A DNA stretch of 58,758 bases from Chloroherpetonaceae bacterium (GTDB taxonomy: Bacteria; Bacteroidota; Chlorobiia; Chlorobiales; Thermochlorobacteraceae): positions 1-58,758 of the forward strand of contig JANWWM010000053.1 in NCBI GenBank assembly GCA_025055975.1, given 5' to 3'. Positions within the stretch are counted from its first letter, which is position 1. Every line of letters starts with the position of its first letter. Positions 25,817-34,858 of this stretch are shown one piece after another. Both the position numbers and the translations under genes were made by a program. The notes below the pieces were generated by a model. The model was given only the letters and a program-made list of their open reading frames with translations. It did no database searches and was not told where the DNA came from.

Positions 25817-28800
25817 CGAAGCCTTTGCGCCGATGTTTTCCGCGCTCCGCCGTCGACGCGCCCTTCTCGCTCTCTCCGCGATTTCCTTTTCTCTTTTTTT
25901 GGCTCTGCTTGCGCTAACGTTTTACGCCGCTTCCGAAACCGAGGCGCGTCTGAACGAACAAGCGCTTGCGGAACGCCTGCGACTTTCGTCGCGGAAAATC
26001 TCAGAAGCGATTTGCGACATAGAGCGGCTCAGAACGGGCGCGCCTTTCGTCGTCGTTCCTCGTTCCGCGCGCGAAGAACTGCGCGACGCCGTCAAATGCT
26101 CCGACGCGATTCTATCCGCGTTCAAAAACGGCGGCTTTGTCGGTTGCGACGACTTTCCCGCCGTTTTCGTTTCTCCATTGAGTTCCCTCGAAGCGAAGGT
26201 CGCTCTTGAACGCCTCGAACCGTCGTGGCAGACTTTCAAAGCGAAGTTGCTTCCGATTTTGAACGCGCGCGACTCGATTTCGACCGAGACGCTTCTCGAT
26301 GTCGCTTGGCGCATTGACGAGCATAGCGGCGAATGGCGCGGCGCCACCAACGCGCTCGTCCTTGCCCTTGAACGCCAAACGCTTTCCCAACACGCGACCT
26401 TTCGCTTTTGGCAACTGCTTCTCTGCTCGCACTTTGCGATGTTTTTTCTTCTTCTCGGATATGTCGTTCTTCGTCGTCTCAACGATTCGGACGCGGAGCT
26501 TCAACGCTTGCTTGCCGCCGATTCCTTTGGCAAGCGCGCCAGCGAAGAGGCGCAAAACGACTTGAAAATTTTTCTCGCGCATTCGACGAACTTGATTTTC
26601 TGCGTCGGAGCGCGCGGCGAGCTTTGCGCCGCCAATTCCGCGTTCCTTTCCGCCCTTGAACGCGACGACTCCGAGCTTTCGCGCCTTTCGCCAAGCGCCA
26701 TCGTCGCCGACGACAATCGCTCGCGCTTCGAAACGCTTTTGAGCCGAGCCTTGAAAGGCGAAACGCTCTCGCGCATCGAAGCCGTCTTCTTGAGCAAAAC
26801 GGGCAAGCGCGTTTTGGTCGAGGGATCGCTCGCGCCCGCCTTTCAAGACGGAAGGGTCGTGAAAGTTCTCGGCGTTTTTGAAGACGTCACCCAAAAGCGC
26901 AAAGCCGAATCGGAAATCAACGACCTGTATCACAACGCCCCCTGTGGTTACTACACGCTCGATTCAAAAGGCTACTTCATTCGCATCAACGACACGGCGC
27001 TTCGCTGGCTTGGCTACGAGCGCGAGGAGCTTGTCGGCAGAAAACGCTTCTACGACCTTCTCTCTCCCGAAAGCCACTCGGCTTATTCCGAAAGCCTCCG
27101 AAAGTTCCGCGACGAGGGCTTGCTTCAAAACGTCGAATGCGCGCTTTTGAAAAAAGACGGGAGCGCGTTCTACGGTCTTTTGAACTCCACGGCGATCGTG
27201 AGCGACGATGGCGACCTGATTAGTCATCACACGCTCAACGACATCGGCAAGCGCAAAGCCGTCGAAGCCAAACTTCACGAGGTTCAGCTCTTCAACGAGA
27301 AAATCGTCGATGCCGTCCCCGCCATCGTCTACATTTTCGACCTTGAAGAGCGACGCAATGTCTATGCGAATTGCGAGATATGGTCGGTTCTGGGCTATCA
27401 GCCCGACGACGTCGCCGAGTTCAAAGGTTCGCCGCTTTCGGCGATGATTCACCCCAACGACGAAGCGAAGGTCGCGCAACATTTCGCCAATCTTCGCGCC
27501 GACAAAACGGGCGAAGTCTACGAGGTCGAGTATCGCGTCAAAGATTCTCGCGGCAAGTGGCGATGGTTTCTGGCGCGCGACGCGGGCTTTGCGCGCAACC
27601 CTGACGGCTCGCTCAAACAAATCATCGGCACGGCGCAAGACATCACCGAGCGCAAAATCAACGAAGAACGCATCAAAAGCTCCAACCAAATCATGAACGC
27701 CGTCGCCGCCAACATTCCCATCATTCTGCACCGCATCGACAAAGACGGCGTTTTTCATAGCTCGTCGGGTTCGGGATTGGAAAAAATCGGTCGCTCTCCC
27801 GCCGACTTCGTGGGCAAAACCATCTACGACATCTTCCCCGACTCCGCGCCGCTTTTCAAGAGCGTCTTCGAAGGCGGCGAAGCCCAAACCATCTGGCAGT
27901 ATGGCTCTCCCGAACGTCCCATCTATTTTCAAGCCTACTACTTCCCCGACGCTTATCGGGGCGGCGCGATCGTTTTCGCCATCGACATCACCGAGCGCCA
28001 ACTCGCCGAGTCCGAAATGCGCAAAGCCAAAGAAGCCGCCGAAGACGCGACGAAAGCGAAGTCCGAATTCCTCGCCGTGATGTCGCACGAAATCCGAACC
28101 CCGATGAACGCCGTGCTCGGAATGACGAGCCTCCTGCTCGATACGCCGCTCAACGACGAGCAACGCAACTACGTCGAAACCATCAAGCAAAGCGGCGACG
28201 CGCTCCTGAAAATCATCAACGACATTTTGGATTTCTCCAAAATCGAGTCGCGCAAGTTGGAGTTCGATTCGCAACCGTTCAGCGTTTCCGAGTGCGTCGA
28301 GGAAGTTTGCGCCCTTCTCGCGCCAAAAGCGGCGGAAAAAAATCTCGACCTGATGTTCTTCGTCGAAGACGACGTGCCCCCGCTCATCTTGGGCGACGAG
28401 GCGAGGCTTCGACAGGTCATCACCAACTTGCTTTCCAACGCCATCAAATTCACGCCGTCGGGCGAGGTGAGTCTTTTCGTCTCTTGCGCGGAAAGAACTC
28501 TCGCTCAATCGTCTCCCAATCGCGCCGAGAGGGTCAAACTGCGCTTCGTGGCGCGCGACACGGGCATCGGCATCCCGAAAGAAAAAATCCCGTCTTTGTT
28601 TCAGCCCTTCTCGCAAGCCGATTCCAGCGCCGCGCGTCGCTACGGCGGCACGGGCTTGGGATTAGCCATCTGCAAACGCTTGATAACGATGATGGGCGGC
28701 GACATTTCCGTCGAGAGCGAACTCAACGTCGGCTCGACTTTTTCCTTCACGATCGAAGCGGACGCGCCAAGCGCAAACGGCGACGCCTCAAAACTCAACG

Positions 28801-29984
28801 ACCTTTCCGCTCTGCACGGCAAGCGCATCGCAATCATTGACGACAACGCCACGCATCGCCGCATTCTCGCTCAATACGCCCTGCGCGCCTCGATGATTCC
28901 CGAAGTCCTCGACTCCTTCTCGCTCGCGCTTGAACGCATCGAGCAAGAAGCGGGTTTCGACTTCGCCTTGATTGACGGAGAACTTCCGCCTTTTTCCAAA
29001 ACCGACATGACGCGCGAAATTCGCAGGCGCAATCCCAAGCTACCCTTGCTGTTTATGAACGTCGTCGGAGACGCGGAGCTCGTTTCCGACGAGCGCGTTC
29101 TCTTCGTCTCCAAGCCCATTCGCCCGTCGGAACTTTTCTCTCAACTGCTTTCGCTTGGCTCCGATTTGCGCGAGCCACGCAGCGAATCGTCTCGCCTTGC
29201 GCTCGATGCCGCAATGGCGACTCGCTATCCGCTAACGATTTTGGTCGCCGACGACCATGCCGTCAACCAAAAACTTGCCGTCGCCATCTTGGAAAAAATG
29301 GGCTACAAGCCCGACGTCGCCGACAACGGCTTGATGGTCTTGGACGCGCTCTCGCGCAAGACTTACGACCTGATCTTGATGGACATTTCAATGCCCGAAA
29401 TGGACGGCTACGAAACCACGCGCCGAATCATCGAGCGATACGGCGATTCGCGCCCGCGCATCGTGGCGATGACCGCCAACGCGATGGAGCGCGACAAAGC
29501 CCTCGCGCTCGCCGCTGGAATGGACGGCTACGTCAGCAAACCCATTCAACTATTGAACCTCGTCGCCGCCCTGCAATCCGCCTACGCCGTCAAAAGAGCC
29601 AAAGCGAACGCGACGCTCGCCAACGCTCCATTGCTCGACTCCGCCACGTTCGACATTCTGAACGAACTTTCCGAGCAAACGGGGCGCGACTTGGTCAGCG
29701 AGGTCATTGAGCTTTTTCTTCAACATGCGCCCGAACAGCTCGACAAGCTTGCCAAATCGATTTCTCAAAACGACTTCAAACAAATTCAAATGACCGCTCA
29801 CCGCCTCAAAGGCGCTTCGCTCAACGTTGGCGCAAAGCGCCTCGCCGAACTGTGCCAACGCCTCGAAGAAGCGGCTGAACGCCAAACGCTCTCGATCGAA
29901 GATTGGCAAGAAACGCAAACCGTTTTTCCCGAAACTCTTTTGCTTCTGAAAGCCAAATTGCTCGCAACCGAAAAAAGCGAATAA
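25794..29984 (+). CDS. Multi-PAS hybrid sensor histidine kinase with two receivers and Hpt
   Basis: A 1396-residue inner-membrane phosphorelay kinase. Domain order: transmembrane helix (about 23-46), periplasmic sensor loop of about 155 residues, second helix (about 204-228), four PAS-like domains (about 255-745), HisKA with H765 (MSHEIRTPMN), HATPase (GDEARLRQVITNLLSNAIKF, DTGIGIP, GGTGLGLAI), a divergent receiver (IIDDNATHRR, FALIDGELPPF), a canonical receiver with D1197 (ILMDISMPEMDG) and an Hpt domain with H1336 (MTAHRLKGASLN). This BarA/ArcB-like layout allows an internal His-Asp-His relay to a separate regulator, most simply the neighbours at 25106 or 30005. The start overlaps the previous gene by 23 bases. 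Confidence 0.92.
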   Translation: MLATLKLNEAFAPMFSALRRRRALLALSAISFSLFLALLALTFYAASETEARLNEQALAERLRLSSRKISEAICDIERLRTGAPFVVVPRSAREELRDAVKCSDAILSAFKNGGFVGCDDFPAVFVSPLSSLEAKVALERLEPSWQTFKAKLLPILNARDSISTETLLDVAWRIDEHSGEWRGATNALVLALERQTLSQHATFRFWQLLLCSHFAMFFLLLGYVVLRRLNDSDAELQRLLAADSFGKRASEEAQNDLKIFLAHSTNLIFCVGARGELCAANSAFLSALERDDSELSRLSPSAIVADDNRSRFETLLSRALKGETLSRIEAVFLSKTGKRVLVEGSLAPAFQDGRVVKVLGVFEDVTQKRKAESEINDLYHNAPCGYYTLDSKGYFIRINDTALRWLGYEREELVGRKRFYDLLSPESHSAYSESLRKFRDEGLLQNVECALLKKDGSAFYGLLNSTAIVSDDGDLISHHTLNDIGKRKAVEAKLHEVQLFNEKIVDAVPAIVYIFDLEERRNVYANCEIWSVLGYQPDDVAEFKGSPLSAMIHPNDEAKVAQHFANLRADKTGEVYEVEYRVKDSRGKWRWFLARDAGFARNPDGSLKQIIGTAQDITERKINEERIKSSNQIMNAVAANIPIILHRIDKDGVFHSSSGSGLEKIGRSPADFVGKTIYDIFPDSAPLFKSVFEGGEAQTIWQYGSPERPIYFQAYYFPDAYRGGAIVFAIDITERQLAESEMRKAKEAAEDATKAKSEFLAVMSHEIRTPMNAVLGMTSLLLDTPLNDEQRNYVETIKQSGDALLKIINDILDFSKIESRKLEFDSQPFSVSECVEEVCALLAPKAAEKNLDLMFFVEDDVPPLILGDEARLRQVITNLLSNAIKFTPSGEVSLFVSCAERTLAQSSPNRAERVKLRFVARDTGIGIPKEKIPSLFQPFSQADSSAARRYGGTGLGLAICKRLITMMGGDISVESELNVGSTFSFTIEADAPSANGDASKLNDLSALHGKRIAIIDDNATHRRILAQYALRASMIPEVLDSFSLALERIEQEAGFDFALIDGELPPFSKTDMTREIRRRNPKLPLLFMNVVGDAELVSDERVLFVSKPIRPSELFSQLLSLGSDLREPRSESSRLALDAAMATRYPLTILVADDHAVNQKLAVAILEKMGYKPDVADNGLMVLDALSRKTYDLILMDISMPEMDGYETTRRIIERYGDSRPRIVAMTANAMERDKALALAAGMDGYVSKPIQLLNLVAALQSAYAVKRAKANATLANAPLLDSATFDILNELSEQTGRDLVSEVIELFLQHAPEQLDKLAKSISQNDFKQIQMTAHRLKGASLNVGAKRLAELCQRLEEAAERQTLSIEDWQETQTVFPETLLLLKAKLLATEKSE

Positions 29985-30004
29985 AGCCATAAGCGTTTAG
30001 TCAG

Positions 30005-31390
30005 ATGGAAAGAACAATCTTCATCGTAGACGACGAACCGACGTTCCGCGCCCTCGTCGACGCGACGCTCTCGCGCGACTATCATACCAAGCTTTTCGCC
30101 GAAGCCAACTCTCTGCTCAAATGCTTGGAGCGCGAAGAGCCCGACTTGATTCTCACCGATTACTCGATGCCCGATATGGACGGCATTGAGCTTATCGAGC
30201 GCGTCAAGGCGAAGCGTCCGCACATTCCCATCATTATGCTTACGAACTACGGCTCGGTCGATGCCGCCGTGCGCGCGCTTAAAGCGGGCGCGTTTCACTT
30301 CTTGGAAAAAACGACGGCGGGCGGCGTGTCGTCGGCAAACTTCACCATTCTCAAAGAGCTTATCGCTCGCGCGCTCGAGACGTCCACCTACAAGCACGAA
30401 GCCGAATCGTTGCGCGAAGAACTCAAAAAGCTCAAATCCATTGAAATCATCGGCGAAAGCGCGCCCATCAAAGCCGTCAAGCAAACGCTCTTGCGCCTTG
30501 CGACGCTCGACTCGACCGTGTTGCTCATTGGCGAAACGGGAACGGGGAAAAATTTAGCCGCCGAGTTCATTCATCAATCCTCGAGGCGCTCGTCGGGCAA
30601 ATTCATCGAAATCAATTGCGCCGCTCTGCCCGAAACGCTCTTGGAAGCCGAACTTTTTGGCTACGAAAAAGGCGCCTTTACCGACGCGAAAACCTCGCGC
30701 AAAGGCTTGTTTGAACTGGCGCACAACGGCACGATTTTTCTCGATGAAATCGATGCCGCTTCGCCTTCCGTTCAAGCTAAGCTTCTTTCCGTTCTCGAAA
30801 CCAAACGCATTCGGCGCATCGGCGGCAACGACGTGATTCCCATCGATGCTCGCCTCATTTGCGCCACCAACGCCAACTTGCCCAAGAAGGTCGCCGAAAA
30901 AGAATTCCGCGAAGATTTGTTTTATCGCATCGCCGTGATGACCGTCGAAATGCCGCCCCTGCGCTCGCTCGGCAACGACGTGATTCTGCTCGCCGAACAT
31001 TTCGCCGAACGCTTCGCGCGCGAAATGGACAAGGTCGTTGGCGGCTTGACCCACGAAGCCAAAGAAAAATTGCTCTCGCATTCTTGGCGCGGCAACGTGC
31101 GCGAACTGCGCAACGTCATTGAACGCGCCATCGCTTTCACGCCCGAAACCGAGCCTATCATCGCCGAGAACTTGGTTTTCCCGACGCGCCATGCCGCCCC
31201 CAGCCACGCGCCCGCCGACGACTCGACGCACTTCACGATTCCCATTGGCAAAACTCTCGAAGAAATCAAAATCGCTTACGTGCAAGAAATTCTGCGTCGA
31301 CACGGCGACAACTTCACCAAAGCGTCGAGCATTCTTGGCATCTCGCAGAAATCGCTTTGGGAGTTGCGCAAGAAGTATGAACTGACCTGA
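30005..31390 (+). CDS. Sigma54-dependent NtrC-family response regulator
   Basis: A 461-residue activator with receiver (D52 in LTDYSMPDMDG), AAA+ domain (Walker A GETGTGK at 176-182, Walker B TIFLDEID, arginine-finger region REDLFYRI) and a C-terminal Fis-type helix-turn-helix (ILRRHGDNFTKASSILGISQ, then KSLWELRKKY). The sigma54-contacting loop is GAFTDA (223-228) in place of the consensus GAFTGA. It lies 20 bases after the hybrid kinase and should be its output. The best sigma54 promoter in the window precedes the neighbouring clpC gene, a plausible target. Confidence 0.92.
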   Translation: MERTIFIVDDEPTFRALVDATLSRDYHTKLFAEANSLLKCLEREEPDLILTDYSMPDMDGIELIERVKAKRPHIPIIMLTNYGSVDAAVRALKAGAFHFLEKTTAGGVSSANFTILKELIARALETSTYKHEAESLREELKKLKSIEIIGESAPIKAVKQTLLRLATLDSTVLLIGETGTGKNLAAEFIHQSSRRSSGKFIEINCAALPETLLEAELFGYEKGAFTDAKTSRKGLFELAHNGTIFLDEIDAASPSVQAKLLSVLETKRIRRIGGNDVIPIDARLICATNANLPKKVAEKEFREDLFYRIAVMTVEMPPLRSLGNDVILLAEHFAERFAREMDKVVGGLTHEAKEKLLSHSWRGNVRELRNVIERAIAFTPETEPIIAENLVFPTRHAAPSHAPADDSTHFTIPIGKTLEEIKIAYVQEILRRHGDNFTKASSILGISQKSLWELRKKYELT

Positions 31391-31412
31391 CCGCCGCTTC
31401 CCTCTCAAAACG

Positions 31413-31443
31413 AAAAGAGCCTGCTTTTTCGCAGGCTCTTTTT
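31413..31443. terminator. Bidirectional terminator between the sigma54 regulator and clpC
   Basis: A 12-bp perfect stem (aaaagagcctgc / gcaggctctttt) around ttttt-c lies between two convergent genes, with T runs available on both strands. Confidence 0.88.
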
Positions 31444-31463
31444 CGGCGAAGGGCTTTGGCTCG

Positions 31464-34019
31464 TCATTTCTGCGCCCCTATCTCGTTTGAAGCGACCTCG
31501 CTCTTTGCGCTCGCTTTCGCGCAAAACGCAAGCTTCTCGCCGCCCGCGTCGCAATCCACCCTGACAAAGCCGCCTTCTTTGAGGTTCGCGCGCAAAATTT
31601 CTTCGGCGAGCGGCTCTTCGAGATGCTTTTGAATCGCTCGACGAAGCGGACGCGCGCCGTATTTCGGGTCGTAACCCTTGTCGGCGAGAAATTCCTTCGC
31701 CGCGTCCGAAATCTCGACCGTGATGTCCAACGCCTTGAAACGCTCGTCAAGTCGCGCGAGCATCGCCTCGACGATTTGCTTGATGTGCTTGCGCTCGAGC
31801 GGATGAAACACGATGACGTCGTCCAAACGATTGAGAAACTCTGGGCTGAAGAAACGTTTGAGCGCGTCTTCGACCGTCGCCTTGATTCTGCCGTAGTCTT
31901 CGGCTTCGTCGCTCATCGCAAAGCCAAAACCCTTCGCTCTTCGCTCGATGTCGCGCACGCCGATGTTGGAGGTCATGATGATGATCGTATTCTTGAAATC
32001 GACCTTCCGTCCTTGCGAATCGGTCAAAACGCCGTCGTCCAAAACTTGCAACAGCATATTGAAGACTTCGGGGTGCGCTTTTTCGATTTCATCGAGCAGA
32101 ACCACGCTATATGGCTTGCGGCGCACCTTTTCCGTGAGCTCTCCGCCTTCTTCGAAGCCGACATAGCCCGGCGGCGCGCCGACGAGACGCGAGACGCTGA
32201 AACGCTCCATAAACTCCGACATATCGACGCGAATGAGCGCGTCTTCGCTGTCGAAGAGCGTTTTCGCCAGAGCCTTGGCCAGCTCGGTTTTGCCCACGCC
32301 CGTCGGTCCGAGAAAGATGAACGAGCCAATCGGGCGATTTGGATCTTTGACTCCCGCGCGCGCTCGGCGAATGGCTTTCGCCAGTTTCTCGACGGCTTCG
32401 TCTTGACCGATGACGCGGGCTTTGAGCGTTTGTTCGAGCGCGAGCAACTTTTGCGTTTCCGCCATTCCGACTTTGGTTACGGGAATGCCCGTCATCATCG
32501 AGACGACGGTCGCCACCGTGTCCTCGTTGACTTCATAAACCTCGTCGGACGTTTCGAGCCACTTGCGTTGCGCTTCTTTGAGCTTGGCTTCGAGTTTTTG
32601 TTGCTCGTCGCGCAAGCGAGCCGCTTCTTCGAACTTTTGCAGTTTGATGAGTTCGGCTTTTTGCTTTTTGATTTCCTCCACGCGCTTTTCGGTTTCGACG
32701 ACTTCTTCGGGCACTTTCACGTTGGCAAGCCTGACGCGACTGCCCGCTTCATCGAGCACATCGATGGCTTTGTCGGGGAATTGCCGATCGGTGATGTATC
32801 GATCGGCGAGGCGGACGATGGCATCGATGGCTTCTTTCGTATAGCGAACGCCGTGATGCGCTTCGTATTTGCCCTTGATGTTGTTGAGGATTTCGATCGT
32901 TTCCTCGACGCTTGGCGATTCGACGAGGACTTTTTGGAATCGGCGTTCGAGCGCGCCGTCTTTTTCAATGGATTCGCGGTATTCATCGAGCGTGGTCGCG
33001 CCGATGCATTGGAGTTCGCCGCGCGCCAGAGCGGGCTTGAAGATGTTTGCCGCGTCCATTGAGCCGGGCGAACTTCCCGCGCCGACGATGGTGTGCAGTT
33101 CGTCGATGAACAGAATCACGTCCTTCGCGTTGGCGAGTTCCTTGATGAGCGCGGTCATTCGCTCTTCAAATTGTCCGCGATATTTCGTGCCCGCCACCAA
33201 GCTGGTCAAGTCGAGCGCGACGACGCGCTTGCCAAACAAGACGGGCGAGACCTTCCGCTGAACGATGCGCAACGCCAAGCCTTCGGCGATCGCCGTTTTG
33301 CCAACGCCTGGCTCGCCGATGAGCACGGGATTGTTTTTCTTGCGGCGCGAGAGAATTTGCGCCACGCGCTCGATTTCCTTTTCGCGTCCGATGACGGGAT
33401 CGAGCTTGCCTTCTTGGGCGAGTTTCGTCAAATCGCGTCCGAAGAAATCGAGGACGGGCGTTTTGGTCTTCGCGTTTCCCGACGGCGAGGGTTTGCGCGC
33501 TTCTCGTCTCGTTTGCGGCTCGGATTGCGGCACGTCGCCCGCTTCGGCGAATTCGCCCTCGCTCGCTTCGTTTTGCGGCTCTTTCGACGACGCTCTGCCC
33601 GCGACTTCGTTTTTCACGTCGTCGTAGCGCACTTCATACATCTCGAGCACTTGCGCCGCAAGGTTGTTCGAATCGGAAAGCAGCGCGAGCAGAAGATGCT
33701 CCGTGTCTATGACGTTCGATTTCGTCGCCTTGGCTTCGATGTAGGTGCGCTTCAAGACCATTTCCGCTTGCTTCGTCAAGGGAATGTTTCCGAAAGGCGG
33801 CAGTCCCGCCGTTGGCGGCGCGTTCTGTTCGACCGCCTTGCGAAGCTCGTCGAGGTCTAGACCGAAGTTCGTCAGAATCGTTGCGGCGTTTGAGCCTCTA
33901 TCGCACAGCAAGCCCAAGAGCAGATGTTCGGCGCCGATGTAATCGTGCCCAAGCCGCAAGGCTTCGGAGCGACTGTGTCTCAGCGCAGATTGCGCGTCGG
34001 GAGAAAAATTGGCTTCCAT
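31464..34019 (-). CDS. clpC: ATP-dependent Clp protease ATP-binding subunit ClpC
   Basis: An 851-residue AAA+ unfoldase that feeds ClpP and dissolves aggregates. It has a double Clp-N repeat (about 1-145), AAA-1 with GEPGVGKT and [14 protein letters not shown], a UVR motif ([20 protein letters not shown]) in the middle region typical of ClpC and not ClpB, AAA-2 with GPTGVGKTE and [11 protein letters not shown], and the C-terminal D2 small domain. No mcsA/mcsB/ctsR genes accompany it. The 5' region carries a near-consensus sigma54 promoter (34113-34130), and no CIRCE element is visible. Confidence 0.94.
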   Translation of the reverse strand: MEANFSPDAQSALRHSRSEALRLGHDYIGAEHLLLGLLCDRGSNAATILTNFGLDLDELRKAVEQNAPPTAGLPPFGNIPLTKQAEMVLKRTYIEAKATKSNVIDTEHLLLALLSDSNNLAAQVLEMYEVRYDDVKNEVAGRASSKEPQNEASEGEFAEAGDVPQSEPQTRREARKPSPSGNAKTKTPVLDFFGRDLTKLAQEGKLDPVIGREKEIERVAQILSRRKKNNPVLIGEPGVGKTAIAEGLALRIVQRKVSPVLFGKRVVALDLTSLVAGTKYRGQFEERMTALIKELANAKDVILFIDELHTIVGAGSSPGSMDAANIFKPALARGELQCIGATTLDEYRESIEKDGALERRFQKVLVESPSVEETIEILNNIKGKYEAHHGVRYTKEAIDAIVRLADRYITDRQFPDKAIDVLDEAGSRVRLANVKVPEEVVETEKRVEEIKKQKAELIKLQKFEEAARLRDEQQKLEAKLKEAQRKWLETSDEVYEVNEDTVATVVSMMTGIPVTKVGMAETQKLLALEQTLKARVIGQDEAVEKLAKAIRRARAGVKDPNRPIGSFIFLGPTGVGKTELAKALAKTLFDSEDALIRVDMSEFMERFSVSRLVGAPPGYVGFEEGGELTEKVRRKPYSVVLLDEIEKAHPEVFNMLLQVLDDGVLTDSQGRKVDFKNTIIIMTSNIGVRDIERRAKGFGFAMSDEAEDYGRIKATVEDALKRFFSPEFLNRLDDVIVFHPLERKHIKQIVEAMLARLDERFKALDITVEISDAAKEFLADKGYDPKYGARPLRRAIQKHLEEPLAEEILRANLKEGGFVRVDCDAGGEKLAFCAKASAKSEVASNEIGAQK

Positions 34020-34112
34020 TTCTTTCTTCGGGTTAAAGTTTGACGAAACTCTTGCGCAGTTCTTGGCTCAGCGTTTCAGTTTCCTTGCCATTCTCTGCGT
34101 TGAACAACTTTT

Positions 34113-34130
34113 AGCAAAGCGCGTGCCAAA
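34113..34130 (-). promoter_or_regulatory. Sigma54 (-24/-12) promoter of clpC
   Basis: The minus strand reads TTTGGCACGCGCTTTGCT: TTGGCACG at -24 and TTGCT at -12 with the exact five-base spacing between TGGCAC and TTGC. Transcription would start near 34102, giving an 83-base leader before the clpC ATG. The stretch 34020-34290 otherwise holds no gene. A sigma54 activator gene is the next neighbour beyond clpC. Confidence 0.65.
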
Positions 34131-34291
34131 TCGTTTCCGCCGTCGCTTTTTGGTCGTTATACGCGGAAGCATCGGTTGGCGTTTTGTTGCGGCGAACATT
34201 TTGTCGCGCTTTTCTGCGCCGAGTTGGCGCTTTTTGTCAAACGCCTGACATTATGGCTGAACCGCGTCATTCTTTCAGAGACGAATGCGCG

Positions 34292-34330
34292 AGAAAAAAG
34301 AAAAGCCTTGTCGCGCTCCGACAAGGCTTT
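34292..34330 (-). terminator. Terminator of the tRNA cluster
   Basis: A 12-bp perfect stem (aaagccttgtcg / cgacaaggcttt, loop 5) lies 9 bases past tRNA-Glu on the minus strand and is followed there by TCTTTTTTCTC. Confidence 0.9.
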
Positions 34331-34338
34331 TTCGCTCG

Positions 34339-34410
34339 TGACCCCAACGAGATTCGAACTCGTCCCGCCACCTTGAAAGGGTGGTGACCTAACCACTAGT
34401 CGATGGGGCC
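34339..34410 (-). tRNA. tRNA-Glu (anticodon TTC)
   Basis: A 72-nt cloverleaf with acceptor GGCCCCA/TGGGGTC, anticodon stem CCACC/GGTGG around CTTTCAA (anticodon TTC, codons GAA/GAG), and T loop TTCGAAT. Last gene of the minus-strand tRNA cluster; CCA is not encoded. Confidence 0.95.
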
Positions 34411-34456
34411 ATTGCGATGCGATTGCAAAGAACGTTTGAAGTCTTGAATCAGGTCG

Positions 34457-34486
34457 CAAAGATACGAAACTTTGGCAAACCTCAAA
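34457..34486 (-). promoter_or_regulatory. Possible separate promoter for tRNA-Glu
   Basis: On the minus strand TTTG is followed after 18 bases by TATCTTTG, identical in its -7 part to the tRNA-Ala promoter, 47 bases before tRNA-Glu. It lies in the 97-base gap after tRNA-His, so tRNA-Glu may be transcribed both from here and by readthrough. Confidence 0.5.
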
Positions 34487-34507
34487 GCGTTCCCGCGCAT
34501 TTTTTCG

Positions 34508-34582
34508 GGTGAAAGACGGGACTTGAACCCGCGACCTCCTGAGCCACAATCAGGCGCTCTAACCAGCTGAGCTACAATCACC
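34508..34582 (-). tRNA. tRNA-His (anticodon GTG) with two U-U pairs in the acceptor stem
   Basis: The anticodon stem CCTGA/TCAGG encloses TTGTGGC (anticodon GTG). The extra G-1 facing C73, an identity feature of histidine tRNAs, is encoded (included in the coordinates). The acceptor strands are GTGATTG and CTTTCAC, so positions 5-68 and 6-67 are U-U mismatches while the other five pairs are intact. All other arms are regular. Confidence 0.9.
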
Positions 34583-34590
34583 ATCAAGCG

Positions 34591-34664
34591 CGTGCCTGAC
34601 TGGAGTCGAACCAGTGACCCACAGCTTAGAAGGCTGTTGCTCTATCCAACTGAGCTACAGGCAC
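34591..34664 (-). tRNA. tRNA-Arg (anticodon TCT)
   Basis: A 74-nt cloverleaf with acceptor GTGCCTG/CAGGCAC, discriminator G, anticodon stem ACAGC/GCTGT around CTTCTAA (anticodon TCT, codons AGA/AGG), and T loop TTCGACT. It lies 8 bases from tRNA-His and 10 from tRNA-Pro, so these three are surely one transcript. Confidence 0.95.
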
Positions 34665-34674
34665 AAGCGTCGCG

Positions 34675-34747
34675 TCGGGGTGGCGAGACTCGAACTCGCG
34701 ACCTTCTGCACCCAAAACAGACACGCTACCAGCTGCGCTACACCCCG
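34675..34747 (-). tRNA. tRNA-Pro (anticodon TGG)
   Basis: A 73-nt cloverleaf with acceptor CGGGGTG/CACCCCG, discriminator A, anticodon stem TCTGT/GCAGA (one G-U) around TTTGGGT (anticodon TGG), and T loop TTCGAGT. First gene of the cluster Pro-Arg-His-Glu, directly after the promoter at 34768-34798. Confidence 0.95.
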
Positions 34748-34767
34748 AACCCTTTTCAAAAAGGACG

Positions 34768-34798
34768 CAAATATACGCCGACGCGCCTCGTTTTGCAA
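34768..34798 (-). promoter_or_regulatory. Promoter of the tRNA cluster
   Basis: On the minus strand TTGCAA, then exactly 17 bases, then TATATTTGC, ending 20 bases before tRNA-Pro. It matches the tRNA-Ala promoter in spacing and in both elements. Confidence 0.65.
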
Positions 34799-34858
34799 GC
34801 CGCTTTCGTTTGTTTTCGTCGTCGTTAAATTCGCGCGCCAACGCCAAACCGCTCAACG

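Noticed and set aside
34020-34200. CIRCE or CtsR operator before clpC
   Set aside because: No TTAGCACTC-N9-GAGTGCTAA or heptad direct repeat is present; only the sigma54-like element stands out.
34265-34290. 'gtcattctttcagagacgaa' as another copy of the dispersed repeat
   Set aside because: Only the first eight bases agree with the repeat arm; the similarity is too short.
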